NCBI GenBank assembly: GCA_024276695.1
Contig: JAJRWR010000014.1
Coordinates: forward strand, 1-64,000
DNA from: an archaeon
GTDB lineage: Archaea; Thermoproteota; Nitrososphaeria; Nitrososphaerales; Nitrosopumilaceae
Direction of reading: 5' to 3'
Length of the DNA: 64,000 nucleotides
Shown here: positions 52,780 to 61,760 of the stretch, one piece after another
Layout: each line of letters opens with the position of its first letter
Numbering within the stretch: the stretch's first letter is position 1
Translations under genes and position numbers: made by a program
The notes under the pieces: generated by a model
Databases searched by the model: none
Seen by the model: only the letters and a program-made list of their open reading frames with translations
Told to the model about the DNA's origin: nothing

Positions 52780-54085
52780 CTACTGAAATTAATTCTGCTG
52801 CTTCCTCTTTAATTGATTTGCTTAGACTTTTGTTTCCTATTGATATCTTGAAACCTCGTTTAAAATCACTTTGAAGACCTTTTGGTATGCCTATCTGAAG
52901 ATTTTTCTTCATGAATTCTTTCATAAAACTCATTACATCAGCATGACTTCTTTTTTCTAAGGAAATTATTTTTCTGTCATTTCCAACCCATACCAATTCT
53001 GCATTTTTGAGATTTTTAGCAATGAAACTATGGGTACTATCTTCTCTGAAAAATTCAGGTCCTTTTTTAGAATATATCTCACTAATTTTTGTAGACTCTA
53101 AAAAGAAGAAAAGATAGGCTTCTTTTTGCTGATCTGTATAAGATTTATTTCTAAGCACAGTAAATCCTCCTAATTCTAATTGTGTAGACAGTGTAGACGT
53201 TGCTCTTTTAATCTGTCCCCAGATAATATCAGGACTTCTAGCTTTAAAATCAAATTTTACTACAAGCAAATTATTCCAAAATTTATTTGATATTCTTGAT
53301 TTCTTAATCTTGAAAAATTCTAAACTCGGTTTTTTCTTTAGTGCTCTGGAAATAAGAATAAACTTTCCAATATTTTCATCTGAAATAGCAGCAGCTAAAT
53401 TCCTGTTATTGTCAATCGGATCTATTACTATAATTGATGTATCAAATGATTTTGATGTTTTTCCAATTATTTGATTTTCTTTAATTTTTGAAATTGATTT
53501 TATTAGATTTTCAAAACTTCCAAATTCTAGAATCAAAACCTCTGAAATATATCCACTAAATCCTTGCTTTGCAATTTCTGCACCATAAATCCCATTTGAC
53601 TTTAGAAATATCTTTAGAATTCTAACGTCATTTTTCATTTTTGGCGTTAATGATTTTTTCATAAATCTTGTATGAAATGGAGATCTATCCGCAGCACTTT
53701 TCCATTCTCCAATTTTTACATCATAACATGGTACTATGTTTATTTTCGTATTCTTAATTTTAGCCTCAACATAAGGATGCTGAGAATATCTTACATATGG
53801 AGAATATTTTTTTAATGAATTAAAACCAATTTTCTGTGAAATTTTCTCAAATTTTTCTTCAGAAATATTTTTCTTAAATTTAATGAAAATATCAATATCT
53901 GCATCTTTAGATAGCCATGTATCTTTAGCAAATGATCCTCCAAATTCTAATCCCATTACCTCCGAATATTTCTTAATTTCTTTTTTTACCAGACTAAATG
54001 CTATTTCTGCAATTTGATTTTTTGATTTTTTTATTACTGTAGAAGGAACTACAGATCTTGAAACCTTGGAAATTATCTGCTTCAT
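52754..54085 (-). CDS. cca: CCA-adding tRNA nucleotidyltransferase (archaeal class)
   Basis: Adds CCA to tRNA 3' ends without a template. The 443-residue class I enzyme has the catalytic GSFAKDTWLSKDADIDIF (GS and DxD, about 50-67), followed by the poly(A) polymerase-like central domain. The archaeal tail region is present. It matters here because the window's tRNA lacks an encoded CCA. It overlaps thpR by 1 nt and the kinase-like gene by 26 nt. Confidence 0.93.
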   Translation of the reverse strand: MKQIISKVSRSVVPSTVIKKSKNQIAEIAFSLVKKEIKKYSEVMGLEFGGSFAKDTWLSKDADIDIFIKFKKNISEEKFEKISQKIGFNSLKKYSPYVRYSQHPYVEAKIKNTKINIVPCYDVKIGEWKSAADRSPFHTRFMKKSLTPKMKNDVRILKIFLKSNGIYGAEIAKQGFSGYISEVLILEFGSFENLIKSISKIKENQIIGKTSKSFDTSIIVIDPIDNNRNLAAAISDENIGKFILISRALKKKPSLEFFKIKKSRISNKFWNNLLVVKFDFKARSPDIIWGQIKRATSTLSTQLELGGFTVLRNKSYTDQQKEAYLFFFLESTKISEIYSKKGPEFFREDSTHSFIAKNLKNAELVWVGNDRKIISLEKRSHADVMSFMKEFMKKNLQIGIPKGLQSDFKRGFKISIGNKSLSKSIKEEAAELISVDGTLLHFN

Positions 54086-54627
54086 TATTTTGCACTGATC
54101 TCCATTAAATCTGAATAAATTGGTCCGCTTGAAGTAAGTTTACTTTTTTTCAATTTAATATTAGTTATATTCTGTATTCCAAAATTCAGCATTTTTTTAT
54201 TTTCCAATTCTCCTGATATATCTCCAATCTTCTTTTTAATTCTAAATACTGTGATATGAGGTTTGAATGGTTTATCTGCAAAAAATCCTAATGGCTCTAA
54301 TGCTTTTTCCACTTTTTTGGATAATTGAATAAGCATATTTCCACCATCTTCATCAGTACCGACCCAAATTACTCTAGGAAATTTAGGTTTAGGAAAAGCT
54401 CCCACTTCTTTCAGGTTTACGTTAAAACTTGAAAACTCTATTTTTTGGAGAGATTCGATAATTTTTTGACTCATTTCCTTTGAAATTTCACCTAAGAATT
54501 GCAAAGTAAAATGAAGATTTTTTGATTCCACGGGCTTGGCATTAATTTTTGTTTCATCTTGAAATTTTCTTATTGAATTAATTACTTCATTACTTGTTAT
54601 TTCAATTGCAACAAAAACACGCATCAT
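54085..54627 (-). CDS. thpR: RNA 2',3'-cyclic phosphodiesterase (2H family)
   Basis: 180 residues with both 2H motifs: HFTLQFLG (about 42-49) and HITVFRIK (about 125-132). The family hydrolyses 2',3'-cyclic phosphates or acts on tRNA ends; also called 2'-5' RNA ligase. Coupled to cca by a 1-nt overlap, pointing to RNA-end processing. Confidence 0.9.
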   Translation of the reverse strand: MMRVFVAIEITSNEVINSIRKFQDETKINAKPVESKNLHFTLQFLGEISKEMSQKIIESLQKIEFSSFNVNLKEVGAFPKPKFPRVIWVGTDEDGGNMLIQLSKKVEKALEPLGFFADKPFKPHITVFRIKKKIGDISGELENKKMLNFGIQNITNIKLKKSKLTSSGPIYSDLMEISAK

Positions 54628-54693
54628 AACATTTTTTGAATAATGTTTATAATTATTTCCGGTAACTTCATAGACGAGCCTTATTTTTGGTAT

Positions 54694-55245
54694 ATGTTGA
54701 CTAAATTAATTGTATGTTTAACAGGCATGCCCGGTGCTGGCAAATCTACAATTGCAGATGGACTCAAACCCAAAGGATATGAAATTATCAACATGGGTAA
54801 TGCTGTAAGAGAAGAGGCAAAAAAAAGAAATTTAGAACCAACTAGAGAAAATCTTGGAAAATTGATGCTTGAACTTAGAGAAAAAAATGGACCTGGTGCT
54901 ATTGCAGAGTTAGTTAAATCACAAATAGAGTCTTCTACATCAAATGTAATTTTAATAGATGGAGTAAGATCAAATGATGAAATTAAAGTACTCAAAAAAT
55001 TTGGTACTGTAAAATTATTGGCAGTACATGCATCAACTGATACTAGATTTGATTTTTTACAAAAAAGGGGAAGATCAGATGATCCACAAACAAAAGAACA
55101 CTTTGAAGAAAGAGATAACCGTGAACTGAGTGTTGGTATAAGCAATTCTATTGCATTATCTGATTATGCAATTTCAAATATTGGTTTAACAAAAGAAGAA
55201 TTAATTGAGCAAACTTTTAAAATTATTCAAAGTTGGATAGAATGA
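54694..55245 (+). CDS. UPF0200-like P-loop nucleotide kinase
   Basis: 183 residues from ATG 54694 (MLTKLIVCLTGMPGAGKSTIA); an earlier in-frame ATG at 54643 adds an unlikely leader. The P-loop GMPGAGKST, a NMGNAVREEAKKR nucleotide-binding segment and DGVRSNDEI are like adenylate kinase/dephospho-CoA kinase folds, matching archaeal UPF0200. Substrate not known. Its stop codon overlaps the next start (ATGA, 55242-55245). Confidence 0.78.
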   Translation: MLTKLIVCLTGMPGAGKSTIADGLKPKGYEIINMGNAVREEAKKRNLEPTRENLGKLMLELREKNGPGAIAELVKSQIESSTSNVILIDGVRSNDEIKVLKKFGTVKLLAVHASTDTRFDFLQKRGRSDDPQTKEHFEERDNRELSVGISNSIALSDYAISNIGLTKEELIEQTFKIIQSWIE

Positions 55246-55640
55246 AAATTCCAAATATCAATTGTAAAATTGAAATGATATGCCCAATAAATCTATCCGA
55301 AGATCCAGAAAAAGTCAAACAAGCAATTTCTAATGTTTTTCCATTTTCAGAAACAAAAAAAGAAAATTTTTCAATCAAAGCACAATCAAAAGAACTAAGA
55401 TCTTTCGAAAAAATTTATGATGTAATATTATCAAATCAATCCCAGAAAAGTTACACACGTAATTTAGAAGATAATTTAGACAATAACAACACTTGGTTTT
55501 TTCTAAATAAACAAGCAGCTTTTGTTGAAAAAGTAGTAATTTGTGATGACGCAGAAGAATCTCCTTTAGGCCCAATTAAGGTAATTCTGACTTCATCAAA
55601 TATTGATGGAATAATTGATTGGATAGCTTTTGCAAATTGA
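55242..55640 (+). CDS. UPF0201 family protein
   Basis: 132 residues from the ATG overlapping the upstream stop. The N terminus KIEMICPINLSEDPEKVKQAISNVFP and later SPLGPIKVILTSSNIDGIIDWIA fit the archaeal UPF0201 (DUF54) family, which may bind RNA. The UPF0200 neighbour is a common partner of this family in archaea. Confidence 0.75.
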   Translation: MKIPNINCKIEMICPINLSEDPEKVKQAISNVFPFSETKKENFSIKAQSKELRSFEKIYDVILSNQSQKSYTRNLEDNLDNNNTWFFLNKQAAFVEKVVICDDAEESPLGPIKVILTSSNIDGIIDWIAFAN

Positions 55641-55724
55641 TAAAAATTAGCTAAGAAAATTCACTCATTTTTGACTATTTTCTTTAGTTTGAATCTAAAA
55701 TCCATTTTTTTAAATTATTGTTTG

Positions 55725-56456
55725 ATGCTCATTAAACTAGGCATAATTATTGGGATCGTTGTCTTGGGAGGCATGATATTTTCAAATGAAATCGATAATT
55801 TGTTTCCCACAACTTCAGCAACTATATTTGATTCTTTAAAAAATGATGTAGGCATTTTTGGTTCTAAGGCTTCTGATTCTGTAGAACAAAGAATTGATGA
55901 GTCAATTGATAAAATTGTAGATAAGACAAATGAATCAATATCTGATGAAATTAGTGATGTAGGAGATAAAATAACTAATGAAATCTCTAATGTAAAAGAA
56001 TCTTCTCAAAAAATAATAAAAGATGAAATCTCTAATTTTAATCCAATTGAATCAATCCAAAATATTTTTACAGGCAATTCAAATTCAGGATCAACTAACT
56101 CATTAACTATTCAAGAGTTATCAAATAATATTTCTATTCAAAATACTATCCCGATAATCCCTAAAACTCTATCTTTATCAACCCAACAACAATCTAATAA
56201 TATTCTCCTTCAATATGTCGATACGAGTGGTAAAACAAAAAGTGTTAATGTAGTGATAAGAACTGTAGATAAAGAAATTTTTTCTGGAATATTCTATACT
56301 TCAATATTTAATACAAATGTAAATGATGCAACTGGAGTTCCATATTATGTAGATATGATTGTTGAGCATGAAGATTATGGAACTGTAACCTCATCAGTTT
56401 ATAATCCTGGAGATTCTTCTGATACAAAAATTAACGGAATATTTTCTCAATCATAA
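55725..56456 (+). CDS. Membrane-anchored protein with a coiled-coil and extracellular domain
   Basis: 243 residues from ATG 55725 (MLIKLGIIIGIVVLGGMIF); a longer in-frame start at 55671 adds a hydrophobic leader. After the membrane helix come a repeated IDxIVDKTNESISDEISDVGDKITNEIS coiled coil, a Ser/Asn-rich linker and a beta-rich end (SGIFYTSIFNTNV, YYVDMIVEHEDYG). Not recognised. Positioned between tRNA/coenzyme genes and SIR2. Confidence 0.65.
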   Translation: MLIKLGIIIGIVVLGGMIFSNEIDNLFPTTSATIFDSLKNDVGIFGSKASDSVEQRIDESIDKIVDKTNESISDEISDVGDKITNEISNVKESSQKIIKDEISNFNPIESIQNIFTGNSNSGSTNSLTIQELSNNISIQNTIPIIPKTLSLSTQQQSNNILLQYVDTSGKTKSVNVVIRTVDKEIFSGIFYTSIFNTNVNDATGVPYYVDMIVEHEDYGTVTSSVYNPGDSSDTKINGIFSQS

Positions 56457-57182
56457 TTAATTTTTGAATAAAGAAACTAGTTTTGGCAATACTTCTGCAC
56501 TTGTATTTCTAATTACTACGTCCATTCCTTCTGACATTTCTGTACTTTCTGGATTAATTTCTATTAATATTGCATTATTTTGTTTTGCATAAATTGGAAG
56601 TGTGTTTGCTGGAGACACAACAAGTGATGTACCAACAATTATCATTAAATCACATTGACTGGAAAATAGTATGGCATTTTGCCATACATCTTGTGGTAAT
56701 GATTCTCCAAACCATACTACGTCTGGTCTGAATATATTTCCACATTTACAATGTGGGGGTAATTCAAAGATTTCTGTCAAAATTTCCTCTTTATAATCAC
56801 ACACAGAGCATTTGATCTTTACAATACTACCATGAAGTTCCAATACTTTTGAGCTTCCTGATTTTTGGTGTAATCCATCAATATTCTGAGTTAGAATTGT
56901 AACTTCAGCATATTTTTCAAGTTCTGTAATCGCTTTATGTCCTAGATTAGGCTGTGCCTGAAAAATATTCTTCCTTCTTTCATTATACCATTCCCAAACT
57001 AGCTTTGGATTATCATAAAATGCATCTATTGTAGCTAACTTCATGGCATCATAATTTCTCCATAATCCACCTTTTCCTCTAAATGTAGGGATTCCGCTTT
57101 CTTGTGAAATTCCAGCTCCTGTCACTACTGCAATTTTTTTAAATTTTTTGATTTGATCTATAACTGACTCAAACATTTTCAT
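56457..57182 (-). CDS. cobB: SIR2-type NAD-dependent protein deacylase
   Basis: 241-residue sirtuin: GAGISQESGIPTFRG (about 21-35), TQNIDGLHQKSG with the catalytic His, zinc site CSVCDYKEE...CKCG, and VGTSLVVSPAN. Archaeal Sir2 deacetylates chromatin protein Alba or enzymes in some species. Overlaps rnz by 4 nt (57179-57182). Confidence 0.92.
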   Translation of the reverse strand: MKMFESVIDQIKKFKKIAVVTGAGISQESGIPTFRGKGGLWRNYDAMKLATIDAFYDNPKLVWEWYNERRKNIFQAQPNLGHKAITELEKYAEVTILTQNIDGLHQKSGSSKVLELHGSIVKIKCSVCDYKEEILTEIFELPPHCKCGNIFRPDVVWFGESLPQDVWQNAILFSSQCDLMIIVGTSLVVSPANTLPIYAKQNNAILIEINPESTEMSEGMDVVIRNTSAEVLPKLVSLFKN

Positions 57183-58078
57183 TTAATTTCTACTTCTAAA
57201 AGATCTTTAGCAGTTATTACTGAATTATGAATTTCTTGTGCTTCTTTCAAATGTCCAGTTTCATCTTTGTACCTTGCTGAAAAATGTGTTAAAATTAAAT
57301 TTTTTGCTTTAGCATTTTTACCCAATATTGCAGCTTGTTTTGCAGTAGAATGACATGTATCTTGTGCTCTCTGTTTTTCTTCATCCAAAAATGTTGAATC
57401 AAATACAAGATAATCACAATTTTCAAAAAATTTCTCCAAATTTTTTGTAGGCATTGTATCACCAGAAATTCCTATTTTTTTCCCTGGACGTTTTTTTCCT
57501 AATACTTGCTCTGGCTTAATAATTCTTTCATCAATCCTAATTTCATGCCCACTTTGTAATTCACTCCACAATTTTCCTTCAGGAATTCCTAATGCTTTTG
57601 CTTTCTCTAAATGAAATCTTCCAGGTTTATCTTTCTCTTTAAATAGATATGAAAATGCAGCTACTGAATGATTTGCTTTACATACATACATAGAAAATTT
57701 TTCATCTTCAAATATTTTTCCTTCTTTGATTGTAGTTATTAAAACTGGAAATGATAATCCAAAATTTAACATCTTAATATTTGCATCAATAAATTCTTCA
57801 ATCCCACTTGGCCCAAAAATTTCAAATGTCTCAGTTCTATTTTGCATAGACATTGTTTGTAATAATCCCAAAATTCCTATACAATGATCACCATGCATAT
57901 GCGTAACAAACAACTTCATTTTTTTATTCCAACCCAAACCTGATTTCATAAACGATATTTGAGTAGCCTCACCAGCATCAAACATCATAATTTCTCCATC
58001 TCTTTCTAAGCAAATACATGATAATCCTCTATTTTCAGTGGGTTGAGCTGCCGATGTTCCTAAAAATACAAGTTTCAT
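57179..58078 (-). CDS. rnz: Ribonuclease Z
   Basis: Metallo-beta-lactamase nuclease that trims tRNA 3' trailers. 299 residues with the zinc motif THMHGDHCIG (about 61-70), a later DSTFLDEE, and LTHFSARY near the end, all standard for the short-form tRNase Z. Overlaps trmG10 by 4 nt. Confidence 0.93.
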   Translation of the reverse strand: MKLVFLGTSAAQPTENRGLSCICLERDGEIMMFDAGEATQISFMKSGLGWNKKMKLFVTHMHGDHCIGILGLLQTMSMQNRTETFEIFGPSGIEEFIDANIKMLNFGLSFPVLITTIKEGKIFEDEKFSMYVCKANHSVAAFSYLFKEKDKPGRFHLEKAKALGIPEGKLWSELQSGHEIRIDERIIKPEQVLGKKRPGKKIGISGDTMPTKNLEKFFENCDYLVFDSTFLDEEKQRAQDTCHSTAKQAAILGKNAKAKNLILTHFSARYKDETGHLKEAQEIHNSVITAKDLLEVEIK

Positions 58079-59022
58079 TTAATCAAAATTGTTCTTGTCA
58101 AGCTTTTATGCCTATAGATATGGTATTTTTTCAATCCAGTCAACTTTGAATTAAAATCTAATTCCTTTTTGTACATTACAGCTACTTTTTTTCTTTTAGG
58201 GATGCTAGCAAAAAATTTCTTTAAAACTATTTGCGGCTTTTCTGATGTTTTTGAGGCAGTACCATATGGCAAATCAGTAACAATCCCATCAAATTTATCA
58301 GAGATTTTTGATAATCCTTGAAATTCAGATTTGATTACTTCAGAATGATATTTGTTCGCCTTGAGATTTTCTTTAGCAATTTTACACATTCTTTCATCAA
58401 AATCCAATCCAATCCCATGAATTCCCATGGATTCTGCCTCAAGAAGTGTAGTGCCTGTTCCACAAAATGGATCACATACAGTTTCTCCTTTTTTCAATCC
58501 TATCAAATTTATCATTACTCTTGTTAGCTTCCAATCTAATTCATGAGGATATTTTTTGGTCTTTTTTGGTCTTTTTTGACCTTTAACTCGTTTTGAAAAT
58601 CCAAAAAAATTTTCATTATTTGTAAAAATTAGATAAACCGTAATATCAGGATTTTCCAAATTTACTTTTGCGTGAGAGAACTTTGATATCATATCTCCCA
58701 TAGAGTTTTCTAATTCTGGAACATTAAATTGATTTGATGATAAATTTACAATTCTACATACAAATGTTTTTGCATTTTTTAAAACACCTAAATTTTCTTC
58801 ATCTAAAAACAATCCAGACATTTTACGTAATATTTGTCCTGAAATTTTTACAAATGTTGCTCTTTTAGCAATTTCATTCCAATTTGTTTTAGATTGAACT
58901 ATGACTAAATTAGAAATCACTTTAATTTTAGAAAATCTATCATACATTTTTGCCAGTGCAGTAACTTCATCTATAGCAAGTTCTAAATAATCTTTAGATA
59001 AAACAAAAAAACTTTCTGGCAT
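58075..59022 (-). CDS. trmG10: tRNA (guanine-N2) methyltransferase, TrmG10 family
   Basis: 315 residues. N-terminal THUMP region, then a Rossmann methyltransferase with GETVCDPFCGTGTTLLEAE (SAM motif) and TDLPYG (catalytic DPPY-like motif). This layout fits archaeal TrmG10, which makes N2,N2-dimethylguanosine at position 10. It is one of five tRNA-related genes in this part of the window. Confidence 0.9.
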   Translation of the reverse strand: MPESFFVLSKDYLELAIDEVTALAKMYDRFSKIKVISNLVIVQSKTNWNEIAKRATFVKISGQILRKMSGLFLDEENLGVLKNAKTFVCRIVNLSSNQFNVPELENSMGDMISKFSHAKVNLENPDITVYLIFTNNENFFGFSKRVKGQKRPKKTKKYPHELDWKLTRVMINLIGLKKGETVCDPFCGTGTTLLEAESMGIHGIGLDFDERMCKIAKENLKANKYHSEVIKSEFQGLSKISDKFDGIVTDLPYGTASKTSEKPQIVLKKFFASIPKRKKVAVMYKKELDFNSKLTGLKKYHIYRHKSLTRTILIK

Positions 59023-59024
59023 TA

Positions 59025-59903
59025 TTAAATTGCCTTTGCAATAGTGTTAGAAATATCTACAATTGATGTTTTACCTGGAATTGTATTTGTACTAATGATT
59101 TTGGTTACTCCTGCTTTTCTAATTCTTTTTTCTGCATCATTCATCAATAGTGCATGTGTACATGCAACATAGACTTTTTTACATTTTTGTTTTTTAAGAA
59201 ACTGAGTAGCTTTCACAATACTTCCTCCAGTACTAATCATATCATCAACTAAAATCAAATCTCTATTTGTAACATCATCTAGATTTTTTGTTTTAATATG
59301 AACTTTTCCTGTTTTTCTATCTCTTTTTTTCTCTAATGCAATATATTCAGAACCAAACTCTTTAGCAAACTCCTTTGCTCTTTTTTTTCCTCCTTGATCT
59401 GGTGATACAATAAGTGGATTTTTTAGGCTCAATTTCTTAAAATATCGTACAAGTTCAGGAATTGCAGATACATTTTTTGTTTTAATGGAAAAATGTTTGA
59501 ATCCAATCAAACTATGAATATCAATAGCAATAATTTTTGATGCTCCAGCTCCTTTGAATAGCTTGCCAAGAACTTTCATAGTTACAATTTCTCCTGGTAA
59601 AAATTCTCTGTCTTGTCTTGCATATCCCATATATGGAATTACAGCAATTACTTCAGATGATGTCTCTTTTGCTTTTGAAATGAGTGATAATACTTGAATT
59701 AGATTTGTATCAACTGGAGGATAAATTGATTGTACAACAATAGATTTTCTTTTAGATATTTTTCCTGAAAGTGTTATCTTACTTTCTCCATCGGCAAAAA
59801 CTCTTACTTGTGATTTTATAAAATTTGCCTTTATTTTTCTAGATAATTTTCTTGCTATATCTTCAGAAGACTTTCCTGCAATTATTGATAATTTACTCAA
59901 CAA
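59025..59903 (-). CDS. prs: Ribose-phosphate pyrophosphokinase
   Basis: Makes PRPP for nucleotides, His and Trp. 292 residues with YMGYARQDREF (flexible loop), KLFKGAGASKIIAIDIHS and the PRPP-binding DLILVDDMISTGGSI. Slightly shorter than bacterial enzymes, as usual in archaea. It ends 2 nt upstream of trmG10's start and is probably co-transcribed. Confidence 0.94.
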   Translation of the reverse strand: MLSKLSIIAGKSSEDIARKLSRKIKANFIKSQVRVFADGESKITLSGKISKRKSIVVQSIYPPVDTNLIQVLSLISKAKETSSEVIAVIPYMGYARQDREFLPGEIVTMKVLGKLFKGAGASKIIAIDIHSLIGFKHFSIKTKNVSAIPELVRYFKKLSLKNPLIVSPDQGGKKRAKEFAKEFGSEYIALEKKRDRKTGKVHIKTKNLDDVTNRDLILVDDMISTGGSIVKATQFLKKQKCKKVYVACTHALLMNDAEKRIRKAGVTKIISTNTIPGKTSIVDISNTIAKAI

Positions 59904-59941
59904 GCAATGTGAATTAATGGGATTCTTAAGTTTTGAGAAAA

Positions 59942-61681
59942 TTATTCATCCTCACCAGTACCACGACCAAGATCTCCTATACCATATTTATCAATAACCG
60001 TATTTCTCTGATCCTCTAGCTTATCTATCTCCTCTTGTTCACGTTTTTCATCTCCTTGGTACACTGTTCTAATTGGCCATGGAATTCTAATATCGTATCT
60101 CTTAAACTCTTCATACATAATCACTCGCATATCTGTTTTAGTTTTGAATTGTGCACCATAATCTCTAACATAAACCCATAATGAAAAATCTAATGCAGAA
60201 TCATTGAATTGATTAAACCTTACAACTGGTTGATTGATATCAACATGAATATCTTTATCACAACCACAACTTGGTTGGTTATGTTTCAGATATGGACACC
60301 GAATTTGTCTAATGAGATGTCTACCTCTACCATCAACCACTTCATTCATTGCACGTTTCCCAACTTTTACAAGAATAGCTGAAACCTGTTTAGGATCATT
60401 AAGATAAGAAACACCTACATCTACAATTGCAGGTACCATCTTTATTCCCTGTGTGTAGTTGATTACTTGTGCACTGACTAATTGTCTTGTTGGAATTATT
60501 GCAACTGATTCATTCAATGCATCTCGAATATAGGTAACTCTAGGCGTAATTTTGTGTACATAGCCATTATATCCTGTATCAAGTTTTACACGCTCACCCT
60601 CGACAAATATCTTATCTTTTCTAATGAGAATATATGCAAAATAATTCTGCATTGTCTCTTGTAATGCTAACCCTATACCAATTGCCATCCCTCCTGTAGC
60701 TGTAGCAAGTACAATCAGATCAACACCCCACCAAGCAACAACTCCTAAAATTGTTGCAACAAAAATTCCAACTGGAAGTACCTGTTTTGCAGATTTTGGA
60801 ATTCCTTCTCTTTTCTTTTTTGCATATCCTGGAGGACGAGAACTTGGAATTAGTGGCTCATAGCCATTTGCTCTTTTTTCTTCTCTCCATACATCAATAG
60901 GAAATATCTCATCAGGTTTTGCACCTGGTTTTAACTTTCTTCCAGATTGATTGTTGCCAGTAATACAATTTTGATAATATTTTTCATATTTTGAACGCTC
61001 TGATTTTTTCCATTCTTCAAATGGATTATCAACTAATTTTTCATATCCGCCAATTGGATTTCCTTTTCCTGTTCGAAATCGTTCTAAATCCAACATACCT
61101 TCTTCTGTTTTTAACATTTTTTTGAATTTTTCCTCTTCAATGTCTTCTGGAATAACTTTTGGTGGAACCCATTTGTACAATTTATGGAATAAATCATCTT
61201 CATCATCAACAAATCCTCTCATTTCAAACCAAGCATCAAAATCCTCTTTTTCTAACTCTGTTTTTTCACGTTTGTTAAGACCAATTGGAATGAGATGAGA
61301 AATTGTATAACCAATTACTAAAATGTTAAAAGTATTGAGAATCTTTGCAAATATTTCTTGAGGTGAAATATCTTCATTCCCAACTATTGTTAAATCTTCT
61401 CCTAACAAAATACCACTTTGTATGTGAATATTGATTAGCGTGATAAACACAATTGCAAAAACTGGTAGAACCGCTCTACGTACAAATCTTGAAAAATGTG
61501 GTCTTTGATAATAGAATTTCTGAGAACCAACCCATAATGAAAATTTCCTATAACCAATTACTATTCCAATTATTCCTAAAATCATTATGGAAAATGCAAT
61601 TTGAATTGATTCATTTGATGCTAAAAGCTGTGAAACTGTTTCAAACTCTCCAACTGGAATTTGTGATAAGTCTTCAGCCAC
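59942..61681 (-). CDS. MscS-family mechanosensitive channel
   Basis: 579 residues. An N-terminal domain with membrane helices (about 30-45, 69-87, 107-125), a polar cytoplasmic stretch of about 180 residues, then the MscS core: helices GIFVATILGVVAWWGVDLIVL and ATGGMAIGIGLALQETMQNYFAYILI (pore-lining) and a beta-domain (FVEGERVKLDTGYNGYVHKITPRVTYIRDA). In the late domain is the unusual CPYLKHNQPSCGCDK cysteine cluster. It likely gates under osmotic stress; the big insertion and Cys cluster are not in E. coli MscS. Confidence 0.83.
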   Translation of the reverse strand: MAEDLSQIPVGEFETVSQLLASNESIQIAFSIMILGIIGIVIGYRKFSLWVGSQKFYYQRPHFSRFVRRAVLPVFAIVFITLINIHIQSGILLGEDLTIVGNEDISPQEIFAKILNTFNILVIGYTISHLIPIGLNKREKTELEKEDFDAWFEMRGFVDDEDDLFHKLYKWVPPKVIPEDIEEEKFKKMLKTEEGMLDLERFRTGKGNPIGGYEKLVDNPFEEWKKSERSKYEKYYQNCITGNNQSGRKLKPGAKPDEIFPIDVWREEKRANGYEPLIPSSRPPGYAKKKREGIPKSAKQVLPVGIFVATILGVVAWWGVDLIVLATATGGMAIGIGLALQETMQNYFAYILIRKDKIFVEGERVKLDTGYNGYVHKITPRVTYIRDALNESVAIIPTRQLVSAQVINYTQGIKMVPAIVDVGVSYLNDPKQVSAILVKVGKRAMNEVVDGRGRHLIRQIRCPYLKHNQPSCGCDKDIHVDINQPVVRFNQFNDSALDFSLWVYVRDYGAQFKTKTDMRVIMYEEFKRYDIRIPWPIRTVYQGDEKREQEEIDKLEDQRNTVIDKYGIGDLGRGTGEDE

Positions 61682-61760
61682 TACTAATCACCATTTTAAT
61701 CAAATTCATGTCCTAGAATACAAATGTTAAGACAAATTTAATTAAATTTAAAATTTTTTT

